The notes under the pieces were generated by a model. The model did not search any database. It saw only the letters and a program-made list of their open reading frames with translations, and was not told the DNA's origin. The translations under genes and the position numbers were made by a program. A stretch of DNA of 58,494 bases from Pseudonocardia kujensis. Its GTDB lineage: Bacteria; Actinomycetota; Actinomycetes; Mycobacteriales; Pseudonocardiaceae. Shown in pieces: positions 50,046-58,494 of this stretch (its first letter is position 1; each line of letters starts with the position of its first letter). The stretch lies in contig NZ_JAJSOK010000046.1 in the NCBI RefSeq assembly GCF_021283305.1, positions 1 through 58,494 of the forward strand, written 5' to 3'.

Positions 50046-50078
50046 ACGACCCCGGACCCGTGCGGGTTCCGGGGTCGT
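50046..50078 (-). terminator. Terminator downstream of hpf
   Basis: The stem CGACCCCGG (50047-50055) / CCGGGGTCG (50069-50077) continues over a small bulge as CCC/GGG with a GTGC loop. It lies between hpf and secA on the minus strand, so secA may have its own promoter in 49908-50045. The rest of this 259-bp gap shows no gene. Confidence 0.65.
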
Positions 50079-50166
50079 CGCCGTCGGATGCGGTGGGCGG
50101 GTGTCGGGGCGCGGCCGACAGCCCCGCCCCGGCGCCCTCGCGGGCAGGGTCGGTGGGCGCGCCCGG

Positions 50167-50859
50167 TCAGCCGCCCAGACTGATCACGCCGTAGTCGTAG
50201 CCCCTGCGCCGGTAGACGACCGAGGGGGTGCCGCTCTCGGCGTCGGCGAAGAGATAGAAGTCGTGGCCGACCAGCTCCATCCGGGAGAGCGCCTCGTCGA
50301 CGCTGATCGGTTCGTCGGAGTGCTGCTTGCGCCGCACGATGCGGCCCGGCACGCTGCCGTCCTCCCCGTCCTCACCGGCGCCGTACCCACCGGCGTCGTG
50401 CGCGGTGACGGGCAGGTCGTCGAGATGCTCGCCGTGGGCGCGGGGGCTCGGCACCCGGACCTCCGCGTCGCCGAGGGCCTCCTCGGTCTCGGGCAGGGAC
50501 TCGAGCACGGCGACGCCGACACCGCCGCGACCGGCCATGACACGGGAGCGCCGGTCGTTGAGCCGGCGGCGGTCGTGGGAGCGCCGCATCCTGCTCTCCA
50601 GCTTGGACACGGCACAGTCCAGTGCCGCGTAGAAGTCCTGCGCACACGCCTCGGCGCGTACGACGGGGCCCCGGCCCCGTCCCGTGATCTCGACGCGTTG
50701 ACAGATCTTGGCCTGGCGGCGGTTCGGCTCGTGGAAGAGCTCGACCTCCATGCCGACGATCTTGTGGTCGTACCGTTCGAGGCGGGTCAACTTCTCCTCG
50801 ACGTGGATCCGGAAGTGCTCCGGCACCTCCACGTTCCGGCCGGTGACGACGATCTCCAC
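50167..50859 (-). CDS. hpf: Long-form ribosome hibernation promoting factor
   Basis: 230 residues. The N-terminal YfiA/HPF domain (about 1-105) begins MEIVVTGRNVEVPEHFRIHV and has SKLESRMRRSHDRRRLN. A variable acidic linker follows, and the C-terminal dimerisation domain HSDEPISVDEALSRMELVGH, DFYLFADAESGTPSVVYRRR, GYDYGVISL. Long HPF binds the 30S decoding region and dimerises ribosomes into 100S particles in dormancy or stress. GTG start 50859; it corresponds to Rv3241c. Its promoter must lie within 50860-51000 or inside the end of the comF-like gene. Confidence 0.95.
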   Translation of the reverse strand: MEIVVTGRNVEVPEHFRIHVEEKLTRLERYDHKIVGMEVELFHEPNRRQAKICQRVEITGRGRGPVVRAEACAQDFYAALDCAVSKLESRMRRSHDRRRLNDRRSRVMAGRGGVGVAVLESLPETEEALGDAEVRVPSPRAHGEHLDDLPVTAHDAGGYGAGEDGEDGSVPGRIVRRKQHSDEPISVDEALSRMELVGHDFYLFADAESGTPSVVYRRRGYDYGVISLGG

Positions 50860-51000
50860 TCGACTTCCCTCGCTCTCCGTGCGTTTTCGGCGTCGGGGCG
50901 GTGTGCTCGGGCCTCCCGGATCAAGGGGCGCGACAGCGGGGCGTGACCCTGAGGAGACCCGAAGCGGACGATCGGTGTTCCCCTCCCGTTGTGGTCTGGG

Positions 51001-51867
51001 TTACGTGTGCCAGGCACGGTAGTGCGCATCACGCTTTGGCAACAGTCCTGAGCGACGAGTGACGCCGAACCGGGCCAAATCGGCCGATTGCCTTTCGCTG
51101 ACCTGGGCAAACACGTATCGTGGTGCGGTTGCCCGGGCCGCCGGGGAAGGCCCTTCGACCCGGTGGCGGCGGTCCGTCCGGCTGCTCGCGTCGCACAGCA
51201 CGACCGCACCCGCGACCCCGATCCCCACCTCCGCCAGGGCCCGTGCGCAGGCACGCAGCGTGGCCCCGGTGGTCACCACGTCGTCGACGAGCAGGACGGG
51301 GCCGGACGGGTTCTCCCGGGAGCGCACGAACACCCGGCCGGCGAGGTTCGCGGCCCTTCCCGCGGCGTCGAGCCCGAGGGAGTCCCGGGTCCGGCGGGCC
51401 AGCCCGAGGAGCCGCACGGTCCGTGCGGGCGCGACCCGTCGGCACAGCCGCAGCACGTGGTCCCCGCCGCGCGCGCGGGCCGCCGCGGGCCGCGAGGGGG
51501 CCGGCACGAGCAGCGCCCCGGGGGGCACGAGCGGGGCGAGCACCGCCGCCAGCGGCGCGGCCAGGTCGCGGCGGCCGCGCTCCTTGTAGGCGAGCAGCGC
51601 GGTGCGCAGCGGGCCGCGGTAGCGGCCGGCGGCGAGCGTCTCCGGCGCCCCGGGCAGGACGACACGGTGCGGGCCCGGCAACCGCGCGGCGCACTCCGGG
51701 CACCAGCCCGCCCCACCCGCCCCGCAGCCGCCGCAGGAGCCGGGCAGCAGGAGGTCGAGCAGGCCGGCGAGGAGCAGGCGCGGGGTCAGGTCGGGCGGGA
51801 CCGGACCCGACGGGGACGGCCGGGAGGGCGAAGACGGGAACGAGGGCGGGGAGCCGGCGCGAGCCAT
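51001..51867 (-). CDS. ComF-family phosphoribosyltransferase-like protein
   Basis: 288 residues from ATG 51867. The N-terminal zinc-like cluster is LLPGSCGGCGAGGAGWCPEC. The PRTase fold has YRGPLRTALLAYKERGRRDL, LVPAPSRPAAARARGGDHVL, and the PRPP motif VLLVDDVVTTGATLRACARA. ComF proteins assist DNA uptake in competent bacteria; here the role is unclear. About 40 residues (FAQVSERQSADLARFGVTRR onward) run beyond the usual end and cover what is probably the hpf promoter. It corresponds to Rv3242c. Confidence 0.87.
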   Translation of the reverse strand: MARAGSPPSFPSSPSRPSPSGPVPPDLTPRLLLAGLLDLLLPGSCGGCGAGGAGWCPECAARLPGPHRVVLPGAPETLAAGRYRGPLRTALLAYKERGRRDLAAPLAAVLAPLVPPGALLVPAPSRPAAARARGGDHVLRLCRRVAPARTVRLLGLARRTRDSLGLDAAGRAANLAGRVFVRSRENPSGPVLLVDDVVTTGATLRACARALAEVGIGVAGAVVLCDASSRTDRRHRVEGPSPAARATAPRYVFAQVSERQSADLARFGVTRRSGLLPKRDAHYRAWHT

Positions 51868-51971
51868 GTCCCCACCCTGACCGCCCGCGCCGACTCCCCC
51901 GCCCCGCATCGAGCCTCGCGGGCCGAGTTGTCCACAGGTCCGGGCTCGCCGCCGGCTCCGACGTCGGCCGC

Positions 51972-52007
51972 GCCGTCGTCCACGCCGTCGTCCACGCCGT
52001 CGTCCAC
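51972..52007. repeat. 12-bp tandem repeat between lpqB and the comF-like gene
   Basis: Three units GCCGTCGTCCAC start at 51972, 51984 and 51996. The lpqB-comF gap (51868-52035) holds no gene that I can support. Confidence 0.85.
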
Positions 52008-52035
52008 ACCGCGGTCCTGCGTGGAGCGGTGCGGC

Positions 52036-53760
52036 TCAGCCCGGGTAGAGCGGCACCCCGTCCGGCGCCGCGCCGAGCACCTGCCGCCAGCTGTCGAGCT
52101 CGCCGCCGTCGTAGCTCCAGATCCCGCCCTGGTCGGCGACCAGGAACGGCCGGCTCGACGCGGCGGTCACGGCCTTGAGCGGCGGGGTCAGGTTGCTGCC
52201 CGGCACGAGCTGCAACGTGAGCCCGTCGGACGACACGAGCGACACCGGGCGGTCGGAGCGTCCCGTGACCACGATCAGCGACTCGTCGGCCCGCCAGTCC
52301 ACCCCGACGACGTCGGACAGGTCCGACGGGCGCAGCCGGCGGACGTTGCGCACCGCGACGTCGCCGTCGGCCGCCCGCACCACGGCCCCGGTGACCAGGC
52401 CGCCGTCGACCACCGCGGCGACCCGCATGCCGTCGCGGGACAACCGCAGGTCGGTGAGCGGCCCCAGCGCGGTGAGCGCCGAGACGTTGACCTGCCCGGT
52501 CCGGACGGCCCCGGTCGGGTCCACCGTCACCCGCGCGACGACGGCCCCCGGGCCACCGCCCAGCACGGTCCACACCTCGCCGCCGCTCGGGGTCCAGGTC
52601 GGCCGGGACAGCGACGCGCCGGACAGCGGCACCGCCTGCAGCATCCCGTCCGTGGGCCCGACCAGCAGCCGCACCCGCCCGCCGTCCCGGGCGACCGCGG
52701 CGATCCGGGCGCCGTCGGGGGTGGTCGCCGCCGACGCGATGTCGAACGAGCCGTTGCCCGCCTGCCCGCCGATCGGGTCGCCGCCGGGCAGCGCGCGCAC
52801 GCGGCCCCCGGTCACGACCTGGGCGGGCACGTCGGCGCCGGGCTGGACCGCGGCGCCGGCACCGGCGACGTCGTCGGCCGTGAGGTCGGGCGTGCCGGAC
52901 AGCAGCGGGGCGCCGTCGACGAGCAGCCGCACCCGCGGGACGTTGATCTCCGCCAAGGTCTGCACGAACTGCGCCGCGATGAGCCGGCGGCGGGCCTCGT
53001 CGAGGTCGCCGACCTGCGTGAGGTCGACGACCAGCGCGCCGTCCGGGGCCTCGGTGACGTTGGTGCGCAGCCGGGCCGACGCCGGCACGACGGACTCCGC
53101 GGCGTCCTGCAGCGCGGGCGAGGGACCCGTCAGCAGCATGTCGACGGTCCGCGACGGCAGCGCCTGTGCGGGCACCGCCGGGAGGTAGCGCAGGTCGGCG
53201 ACGGTGGCGCGCCGCGCGGGGTCGACGAAGTACCCCTTCACGGTGCGGAAGTTGGTGCGGAAGTCCGAGAGCCGCACGAGTACCCCGGCGGGCAGCCGGT
53301 CGATCCGCCACTGCCCGTTCGCGCGGCGGACCGTCACGTCGATCTCCACCGGCGCCTCGGCGGGTTCGAAGGCGCCGAGCGCGTCGAGCGAGCCGACCCG
53401 GTCGCCGCGGATCCGCACCGTCGCGGTGTCGGGATCGGTGCTGCTCGTGGGGGGGTAGACGGTGTCGAACTGCTCGTCGAGCACGGTCAGGGAGTCGCCG
53501 TCGTCCCAGATCTGCGAGGCCTCCGCGGTGAGGAACCGGCGGGCCGCCCCGTGCCGGTCGACCGTGCTGCCCGAGGCGTAGACGAAGCCGCGGACCAGGT
53601 CGAGCGGGTTGGTGCCGTCGACCGGGCCGGCCGGGATGTCCGGGGAGTCCCCGTCGGTGACCTTGCGCAGCACCTGCACGGACGACTCGCCGGGCACGCT
53701 CGCGCACCCGGTGGCGAGCACGAGCAGGGCGACCAGGACCAGCAGCAGCCGACGGGTCAC
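52036..53760 (-). CDS. lpqB: Lipoprotein LpqB (MtrB-associated)
   Basis: 574 residues. Signal LLLVLVALLVLATGC with lipobox Cys19. A GerMN domain (about 45-300: FDTVYPPTS, LLTGPSPALQDAAESVVPAS, LVVDLTQVG) is followed by a C-terminal beta-propeller (ARIAAVARDGGRVRLLVGPT, DLRLSRDGMRVAAVVDG, GVDWRADESLIVVTG). LpqB sits on the outer membrane face and binds the extracellular part of MtrB, tuning MtrAB signalling. The GTG 53760 overlaps the mtrB stop by 4 bp (GTGA); a longer frame upstream is only a shadow of mtrB. Confidence 0.95.
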   Translation of the reverse strand: MTRRLLLVLVALLVLATGCASVPGESSVQVLRKVTDGDSPDIPAGPVDGTNPLDLVRGFVYASGSTVDRHGAARRFLTAEASQIWDDGDSLTVLDEQFDTVYPPTSSTDPDTATVRIRGDRVGSLDALGAFEPAEAPVEIDVTVRRANGQWRIDRLPAGVLVRLSDFRTNFRTVKGYFVDPARRATVADLRYLPAVPAQALPSRTVDMLLTGPSPALQDAAESVVPASARLRTNVTEAPDGALVVDLTQVGDLDEARRRLIAAQFVQTLAEINVPRVRLLVDGAPLLSGTPDLTADDVAGAGAAVQPGADVPAQVVTGGRVRALPGGDPIGGQAGNGSFDIASAATTPDGARIAAVARDGGRVRLLVGPTDGMLQAVPLSGASLSRPTWTPSGGEVWTVLGGGPGAVVARVTVDPTGAVRTGQVNVSALTALGPLTDLRLSRDGMRVAAVVDGGLVTGAVVRAADGDVAVRNVRRLRPSDLSDVVGVDWRADESLIVVTGRSDRPVSLVSSDGLTLQLVPGSNLTPPLKAVTAASSRPFLVADQGGIWSYDGGELDSWRQVLGAAPDGVPLYPG

Positions 53761-55526
53761 CGGTCGCCCCGCGGGTCCAGGACGGCCGGTTCGGCGGGCG
53801 CGACGGCGTCGCCGCCCCTCCCGTCCGCGGGTTCCCCGGCGCGCAGCTCGGCCGAGATCGGGGTGCCCCACGGCGGCGTGGGCACCGAGGCCGGGAGCGG
53901 GTGCGCGGTGTCCGGGTCGTCGCCCTCGGGCTGCAGCGGCAGCGGACTCGACTCGAGCAGGTCACCCTCCGTGCGCGGCAGCGTGAGCCGGAAGGCGGAG
54001 CCGCGGCCGGGCTCGCCCCAGGCCTGCAACCAGCCGCCGTGCAACCGCGCGTCCTCCAGGCTGATGGACAGGCCCAGCCCGCTGCCGCCGCTGCGCCGCG
54101 CCCGGGACTCCTCGGCGCGCCAGAACCGGTTGAACACCAGCCCCGCCTCACCGGGCCGCAACCCGACGCCGTGGTCGCGCACCACCACGGCGACCGCGTG
54201 CTCGTCGCCGGCCAGGGTGACGTTCACCGGCCGGCCCTCGCCGTGGTCGATGGCGTTGGCGACGAGGTTGCGCACGATCCGTTCGACCCGCCGCGAGTCG
54301 ACCTCCGCGTAGACGTCGCCCGGCAGGTCCAGGACCAGCGGCGTGCCCGACTCCTCCGCCAGCCCGCGGACCGCCTCCACGGCGCGGGAGACGACGTGCC
54401 GCATGTCCAGCCGGTCGGTGCCCAGCTCGGCCACCCCCGCGTCGAGCCGGGAGATCTCCAGCAGGTCGCCGAGCAGGTTCTCGAACCGGTCCAGCTCCGT
54501 GACCAGCAGCTCCGAGCTGCGGCGCAGCGCCGGGAGCAGCTCGTCCCGCGAGGCGTAGAGGATGTCGGCGGCCATCCGCACGGTGGTGAGCGGCGTGCGC
54601 AGCTCGTGGCTGACGTCCGAGGTGAAGCGGCGCTGCAGGGCGCCGAACTCCTCGAGCTGGCGGATCTGGGTCTGGATGCTGCTCGCCATCTCGTTGTAGG
54701 ACTCGAACAGCCGCGCGACCTCGTCCTCGCCGTGCACGGGCATGCGTTCGTCGAGATGCCCCTCCGCGAACCGCTCCGCCACCTCGGCGGCCTGCCGGAC
54801 GGGCCGCACGACCTGCCGGGTGACCAGGCCGGCGATGCCGGCGAGCAGCAGGATCAGCACCAGTCCGCCGACGATCAGGGTGCTCTGGACCAGTCCCAGG
54901 GTCCGCTGCTCGGCGTCGAGCGGGAACATCAGGTAGAGCTGCAGCTCGCGCCCGGCGGTGCGCACCGGCTGGCCCACGACCAGCGTCGGGATGCCGTCCA
55001 CGGTGGTGTACTGCGTGGACAGCGCACCGTTCGCGACGGTCTGCCGCTGCTCGGGCGAGACGTCGTCGAGGTTGCCCGCCGAGATCTCGGGGCCGCTCCC
55101 GGCGCCCGTGGTCAGCGCGGCGCGGAACTCCCCCGCCGTGGGGGCGCCCGCGGCGTCGGCCGTCGACTGGTTCGTGAGCTGGTCGAGGGCGTTGTTCAGG
55201 GTGCCCTGCGCGCCCTCCCGGTCCGGGTCGACGCCGGAGAGGTCGCGCTCGGAGATCGCCCGCGCGGACTCGGCCTGCGCGATGGCCGCGTCGAACTTGC
55301 CCTGCAGCAGCCGGTCGGCGATCTGCGTCTGCAGCACCAGGCCCAGGACCAGCGACACCGCCGTGGACAGGGCGAGGGTGGAGACGACGACGCGCAGCTG
55401 CAGCGAGCGCCGCCACGCCGCCAGCGCGACCGCGCGGATCTCCGAGACGAGCACGCCGGCCGACGCCGCCGCCCGCTTCGCCCGCCGGGCGAGCGGCAGC
55501 CGCGCGACGAAGGACCTCAGCGACAC
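53757..55526 (-). CDS. mtrB: Sensor histidine kinase MtrB
   Basis: 589 residues. Two TM segments (LRVVVSTLALSTAVSLVLGL near 45-65 and LIVGGLVLILLLAGIAGLVT near 230) enclose an extracytoplasmic sensor. The HAMP domain has RPVRQAAEVAERFAEGHLDE, the HisKA box FTSDVSHELRTPLTTVRMAA, and the HATPase NLVANAIDHGEG, VRDHGVGL, GSGLGLSIS. MtrB phosphorylates MtrA and couples cell-envelope state to division and DNA replication. GTG start 55526, 42 bp after mtrA. The C-terminal tail of about 60 residues (Pro/Glu-rich) is variable. Confidence 0.96.
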   Translation of the reverse strand: MSLRSFVARLPLARRAKRAAASAGVLVSEIRAVALAAWRRSLQLRVVVSTLALSTAVSLVLGLVLQTQIADRLLQGKFDAAIAQAESARAISERDLSGVDPDREGAQGTLNNALDQLTNQSTADAAGAPTAGEFRAALTTGAGSGPEISAGNLDDVSPEQRQTVANGALSTQYTTVDGIPTLVVGQPVRTAGRELQLYLMFPLDAEQRTLGLVQSTLIVGGLVLILLLAGIAGLVTRQVVRPVRQAAEVAERFAEGHLDERMPVHGEDEVARLFESYNEMASSIQTQIRQLEEFGALQRRFTSDVSHELRTPLTTVRMAADILYASRDELLPALRRSSELLVTELDRFENLLGDLLEISRLDAGVAELGTDRLDMRHVVSRAVEAVRGLAEESGTPLVLDLPGDVYAEVDSRRVERIVRNLVANAIDHGEGRPVNVTLAGDEHAVAVVVRDHGVGLRPGEAGLVFNRFWRAEESRARRSGGSGLGLSISLEDARLHGGWLQAWGEPGRGSAFRLTLPRTEGDLLESSPLPLQPEGDDPDTAHPLPASVPTPPWGTPISAELRAGEPADGRGGDAVAPAEPAVLDPRGDR

Positions 55527-55568
55527 GGATACCTCAGGAACACGGCACCATCATGCGACGGCGCGGGC

Positions 55569-56258
55569 TCACGGCGGGCCCGCCTTGTACCCGACCCCGC
55601 GGACGGTCAGCACGACCTCCGGGTGCTCGGGGTCCTTCTCGACCTTGGACCGCAGCCGCTGGACGTGCACGTTGACCAGCCGGGTGTCGGCCGCGTGCCG
55701 GTAGCCCCACACCTGCTCGAGCAGCACCTCGCGGGTGAAGACCTGCCGCGGCTTGCGGGCCAGCGCCACCAGCAGGTCGAACTCCAGCGGGGTGAGCGCG
55801 ATCCGCTCGCCCCTGCGGGTGACCTGGTGGGCCGGCACGTCGATCTCGACGTCGCCGATCGTCAACTGCTCGGCCGGCTCGGCCTCGGTGCGCCGCACTC
55901 GTGCCCGGATGCGCGCGACCAGCTCCTTCGGCTTGAACGGCTTCACCACGTAGTCGTCCGCGCCGGACTCCAGGCCCAGCACGATGTCCACGGTGTCGCT
56001 CTTCGCCGTGAGCATCACGATCGGCACGCCGGACTCGGCGCGGATGGCCCGGCACACGTCGATCCCGTTCATGCCGGGGAGCATGAGGTCGAGCAGCACG
56101 ACGTCCGGGCGCATGTCGCGCACGGCGGGCAGCGCCCGGGTCCCGTCCCCGACCACGGCGGTGTCGAAGCCCTCGCCCCGCAGGACGATGGTCAGCATCT
56201 CGGCCAGGGCCGGGTCGTCGTCGACCACCAGAACGCGCGACTTCATGGGAGGAAGCAT
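55569..56258 (-). CDS. mtrA: Response regulator MtrA (OmpR family)
   Basis: 229 residues. Receiver: RVLVVDDDPALAEMLTIVLR, phospho-Asp in VVLLDLMLPGMNGIDVC, switch Thr/Lys in IVMLTAKSDT and DDYVVKPFKPKELVAR. The OmpR DNA-binding domain has LTPLEFDLLVALARKPRQVF, TREVLLEQVWGYRHAADTRL and VNVHVQRLRSKVEKDPEHPE. Nearly identical to mycobacterial MtrA, which binds direct GTCACAgcg-like repeats. The longest start (ATG 56258) is given; ATG 56246 is also possible. Divergent from tmk. Confidence 0.97.
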   Translation of the reverse strand: MLPPMKSRVLVVDDDPALAEMLTIVLRGEGFDTAVVGDGTRALPAVRDMRPDVVLLDLMLPGMNGIDVCRAIRAESGVPIVMLTAKSDTVDIVLGLESGADDYVVKPFKPKELVARIRARVRRTEAEPAEQLTIGDVEIDVPAHQVTRRGERIALTPLEFDLLVALARKPRQVFTREVLLEQVWGYRHAADTRLVNVHVQRLRSKVEKDPEHPEVVLTVRGVGYKAGPP

Positions 56259-56431
56259 CCCACTGAGGTCCGACGGTCCTGTTCCGACCCGCGCGTTGCC
56301 GCGTGTCGGTCACCGCCGCCCGGGCATGGGCCGGGGCACCCCCGGTCCCTACCCGCGCCCTCGAGAGCGGGCCGGTCACGCTGTCGGGTGACCAGCGCAC
56401 GTCCGCGGGCGCTCCGCTACCGTCCCGCCCC

Positions 56432-57091
56432 GTGGGGCGGCTGATCGTGATCGAGGGGCTGGACGGGTCCGGCAAGGCCACACTGACCGCCGCCCTGGTG
56501 GCCGCCCTGCAGGAGCGCGGGGCACGCGTCGCCACCCTGGCCTTCCCCCGCTACGAGGCCGACGTGCACGCCGAGCTGGCGCGCGACGCCCTCTACGGGC
56601 GGCTCGGCGACCTGGCCGACTCGGTGCACGGCATGGCGGTGCTCTTCGCGCTCGACCGCCGCGACGCCGCCCTCGAGCTGCGGGAACTGCTCGCCGCGCA
56701 CGACGTCGTCCTCGTGGACCGGTACGTCGCGAGCAACGCCGCCTACAACGCGGCACGGCTCGGACAGGGGGCGGACGGCGAGGTCGTCGGCTGGGTGCGC
56801 GCCCTGGAGATCGAGCGCTTCGGGATCCCCGTGCCGGACCACCAGCTGCTGCTCGCGACACCGCGCGCGGTGGCCGCCGAGCGGGCGCACCGGCGGGCGG
56901 CGGCCGACCCGGGCCGGGCGCGCGACGCCTACGAGTCCGACGAGGGCCTGCAGGAACGCACCGACGCCGTCTACCGCGCACTCGCGGCCGCGGAGTGGCT
57001 CAGTCCCTGGACGGTGCTGGAGGGCGACACCGACCTCCCCGCCCTCGCCGGGAGACTCGTCGACCCTGACCACCGCGTTATGGAGCCATAA
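56432..57091 (+). CDS. tmk: Thymidylate kinase (dTMP kinase)
   Basis: 219 residues. P-loop IVIEGLDGSGKATLTAALVA, Mg/Arg region FPRYEADVHAELARDALYG, the DR motif LVDRYVASNAAYNAARLG, and a lid AERAHRRAAADPGR. It phosphorylates dTMP to dTDP for DNA synthesis. The GTG is preceded by TACCGT (56418-56423) with 8 bp between, so a leaderless transcript is likely. The last codons and the stop (RVMEP then TAA) are made by a TATGGAGCCATA palindrome. Neighbours mtrA and ahcY match Rv3246c-Rv3248c, although here tmk is on the opposite strand to mtrA. Confidence 0.95.
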   Translation: MGRLIVIEGLDGSGKATLTAALVAALQERGARVATLAFPRYEADVHAELARDALYGRLGDLADSVHGMAVLFALDRRDAALELRELLAAHDVVLVDRYVASNAAYNAARLGQGADGEVVGWVRALEIERFGIPVPDHQLLLATPRAVAAERAHRRAAADPGRARDAYESDEGLQERTDAVYRALAAAEWLSPWTVLEGDTDLPALAGRLVDPDHRVMEP

Positions 57092-57136
57092 CGCGCGCAA
57101 AACGGGCCGAGAATCGCGTTATGGAACCATGACGTG
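57074..57136. repeat. TATGGNNCCATA palindrome pair at 41-bp pitch (locus 3, overlaps tmk stop)
   Basis: The cores TATGGAGCCATA (57079-57090) and TATGGAACCATG (57120-57131) are exactly 41 bp apart. The first is a perfect palindrome extended to CGCGT...ACGCG (57074-57095) and contains the TAA stop of tmk. The pair lies between the convergent tmk and NUDIX genes. Confidence 0.88.
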
Positions 57137-57164
57137 CTCAGTGGCGCGCCGGAAACGCCCGATG

Positions 57165-57647
57165 TCAGAGGGTGGAGACGCGGGGCCAGGTGGCGGCGAA
57201 GCCCGGATGCAGCTCCGGTCCGTCCACCGTGCCCAGGACGGCGGCCGGGAACCAGGAGAACTCCACGCTCTCCCCGCCGCGAATCGCGACCGGCCGGGCC
57301 TCCGCCGCGCAGACCACGACGGTGGTGTAGCTCCAGCCGCCGTGGTCGTCGACGAACCGGGCGGTCTCGACGAGCGGCCCGGTGTCGAGCTCCGACTCCT
57401 CCGCGGCCTCCCGGCGCGCGGCCGCCTCCGCGGGCTCGCCGAGGTGCCGCGCTCCGCCGGGGATGCCCCAGGTGCCGCCGTGGTGGCTCCACAGGGCCCG
57501 GTGCTGGAGCAGCACGAGGTCGCCGGAGCGGACCAGCAGGCCCGCCGCGCCGTAGAGGCCCCAGTGCTTGTGCCCCTGGGCGCAGTACTGCCAGCCGTCC
57601 CCGCTGGAGCCCGTCGGGATCGGCTCGGGGAGGGGAGCGGCGGTCAC
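57165..57647 (-). CDS. NUDIX hydrolase
   Basis: 160 residues. The Nudix box is GGARHLGEPAEAAARREAAE followed by ESEL (pattern G-x5-E-x7-R-E-x2-E-E-x-x-L), after LLQHRALWSHHGGTWGIP. The start DGWQYCAQGHKHWGLYGAAG contains a C-x-x-G-H-x-H-W motif common in actinobacterial NUDIX proteins near ahcY. It removes pyrophosphate from a nucleoside diphosphate derivative; the substrate is unknown. GTG start 57647. Confidence 0.9.
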   Translation of the reverse strand: MTAAPLPEPIPTGSSGDGWQYCAQGHKHWGLYGAAGLLVRSGDLVLLQHRALWSHHGGTWGIPGGARHLGEPAEAAARREAAEESELDTGPLVETARFVDDHGGWSYTTVVVCAAEARPVAIRGGESVEFSWFPAAVLGTVDGPELHPGFAATWPRVSTL

Positions 57648-57741
57648 CGGTCAACCCTAACCCGGCGACCGCCGCCCCAACCAGACGAACAGCAGGTGAT
57701 CAGTGCGTGGACGCGCCCGCGCTCAGCGCCGACGCGCGCTG

Positions 57742-57803
57742 CGCAAGCCCCGCGCTCGGCACCGACGCGCACTCCGCAAGCCCCGCGCTCGGCACCGACG
57801 CGC
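57742..57803. repeat. 33-bp direct repeat downstream of ahcY
   Basis: Two units (57742-57770 and 57775-57803) share CGCAAGCCCCGCGCTCGGCA then CCGACGCGC; a decayed third lies just before (about 57720-57738). They fill the 165-bp gap between ahcY and the NUDIX gene. Function unknown. Confidence 0.85.
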
Positions 57804-57812
57804 GGTCTGCGT

Positions 57813-58494
<682 letters not shown>

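Noticed and set aside
51088..54312. A 1074-codon open frame antisense to comF-like, lpqB and mtrB
   Set aside because: Shadow of three well-supported minus-strand genes; no recognisable motif.

Overview
This is a high-GC actinobacterial chromosome segment, most likely from a Pseudonocardiales relative (Pseudonocardia-like). Evidence for this: very high GC, many GTG starts, frequent 4-bp ATGA/GTGA stop-start overlaps, a WhiB protein, sigH-rshA and mtrA-mtrB-lpqB. The gene order at both ends follows the Mycobacterium tuberculosis Rv3217c-Rv3248c block. Genus assignment is inference.

Left part (1-17.5 kb). A transposase C-terminal scrap is followed by an array of palindromes, an ArsR regulator with an SRPBCC protein, a globin-reductase (flavohemoprotein type), a 744-bp repeat-rich gap (2275-3018), an AhpD-like protein, a histidine phosphatase, an L,D-transpeptidase and a GNAT. 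The conserved core then starts: membrane protein, lipid kinase, whiB1 with two CRP-like sites, the pdtaS sensor kinase, a 24-residue ribosomal protein (bL37), rshA/sigH with a SigH-type promoter, ybaK, an alpha/beta hydrolase, the SRAP protein, aroA and rsgA. A lipoprotein and a Ser/Thr kinase follow.

Middle part (17.5-41 kb). An ECF42-type sigma factor sits with its DGPF (YCII) partner. After it comes a large acyl-CoA catabolic region: five crotonases, three acyl-CoA dehydrogenases (two adjacent as a probable heteromeric pair), a FadA6-like thiolase, two acyl-CoA synthetases, two ACAD10-type phosphotransferases, an SMP-30 lactonase, a cyclase-family hydrolase, two TetR regulators, a TauE/SafE exporter, an AraC regulator and a decayed ABC ATPase. 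Four AACGA...TCGTT palindromes lie at the operon promoters, so much of the region could be one TetR regulon. None of the five crotonases keeps both glutamates of classical enoyl-CoA hydratase.

Right part (41-58.5 kb). Here are DUF6912, a wax ester synthase/DGAT, a SpoU methyltransferase, an LldD2-like FMN dehydrogenase, an MT0933-like small protein, HAD/MarR, an Rv3235-family protein, and then the conserved order secA, hpf, comF-like, lpqB, mtrB, mtrA, tmk, NUDIX, ahcY (cut by the window end).

The most unusual non-coding signal is a family of TATGGNNCCATA palindromes. They occur at three distant loci (126-227, 19174-19236, 57074-57136), always with exactly 41 bp from core to core, including one copy that supplies the stop codon of tmk. 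No tRNA, rRNA or CRISPR array was seen.
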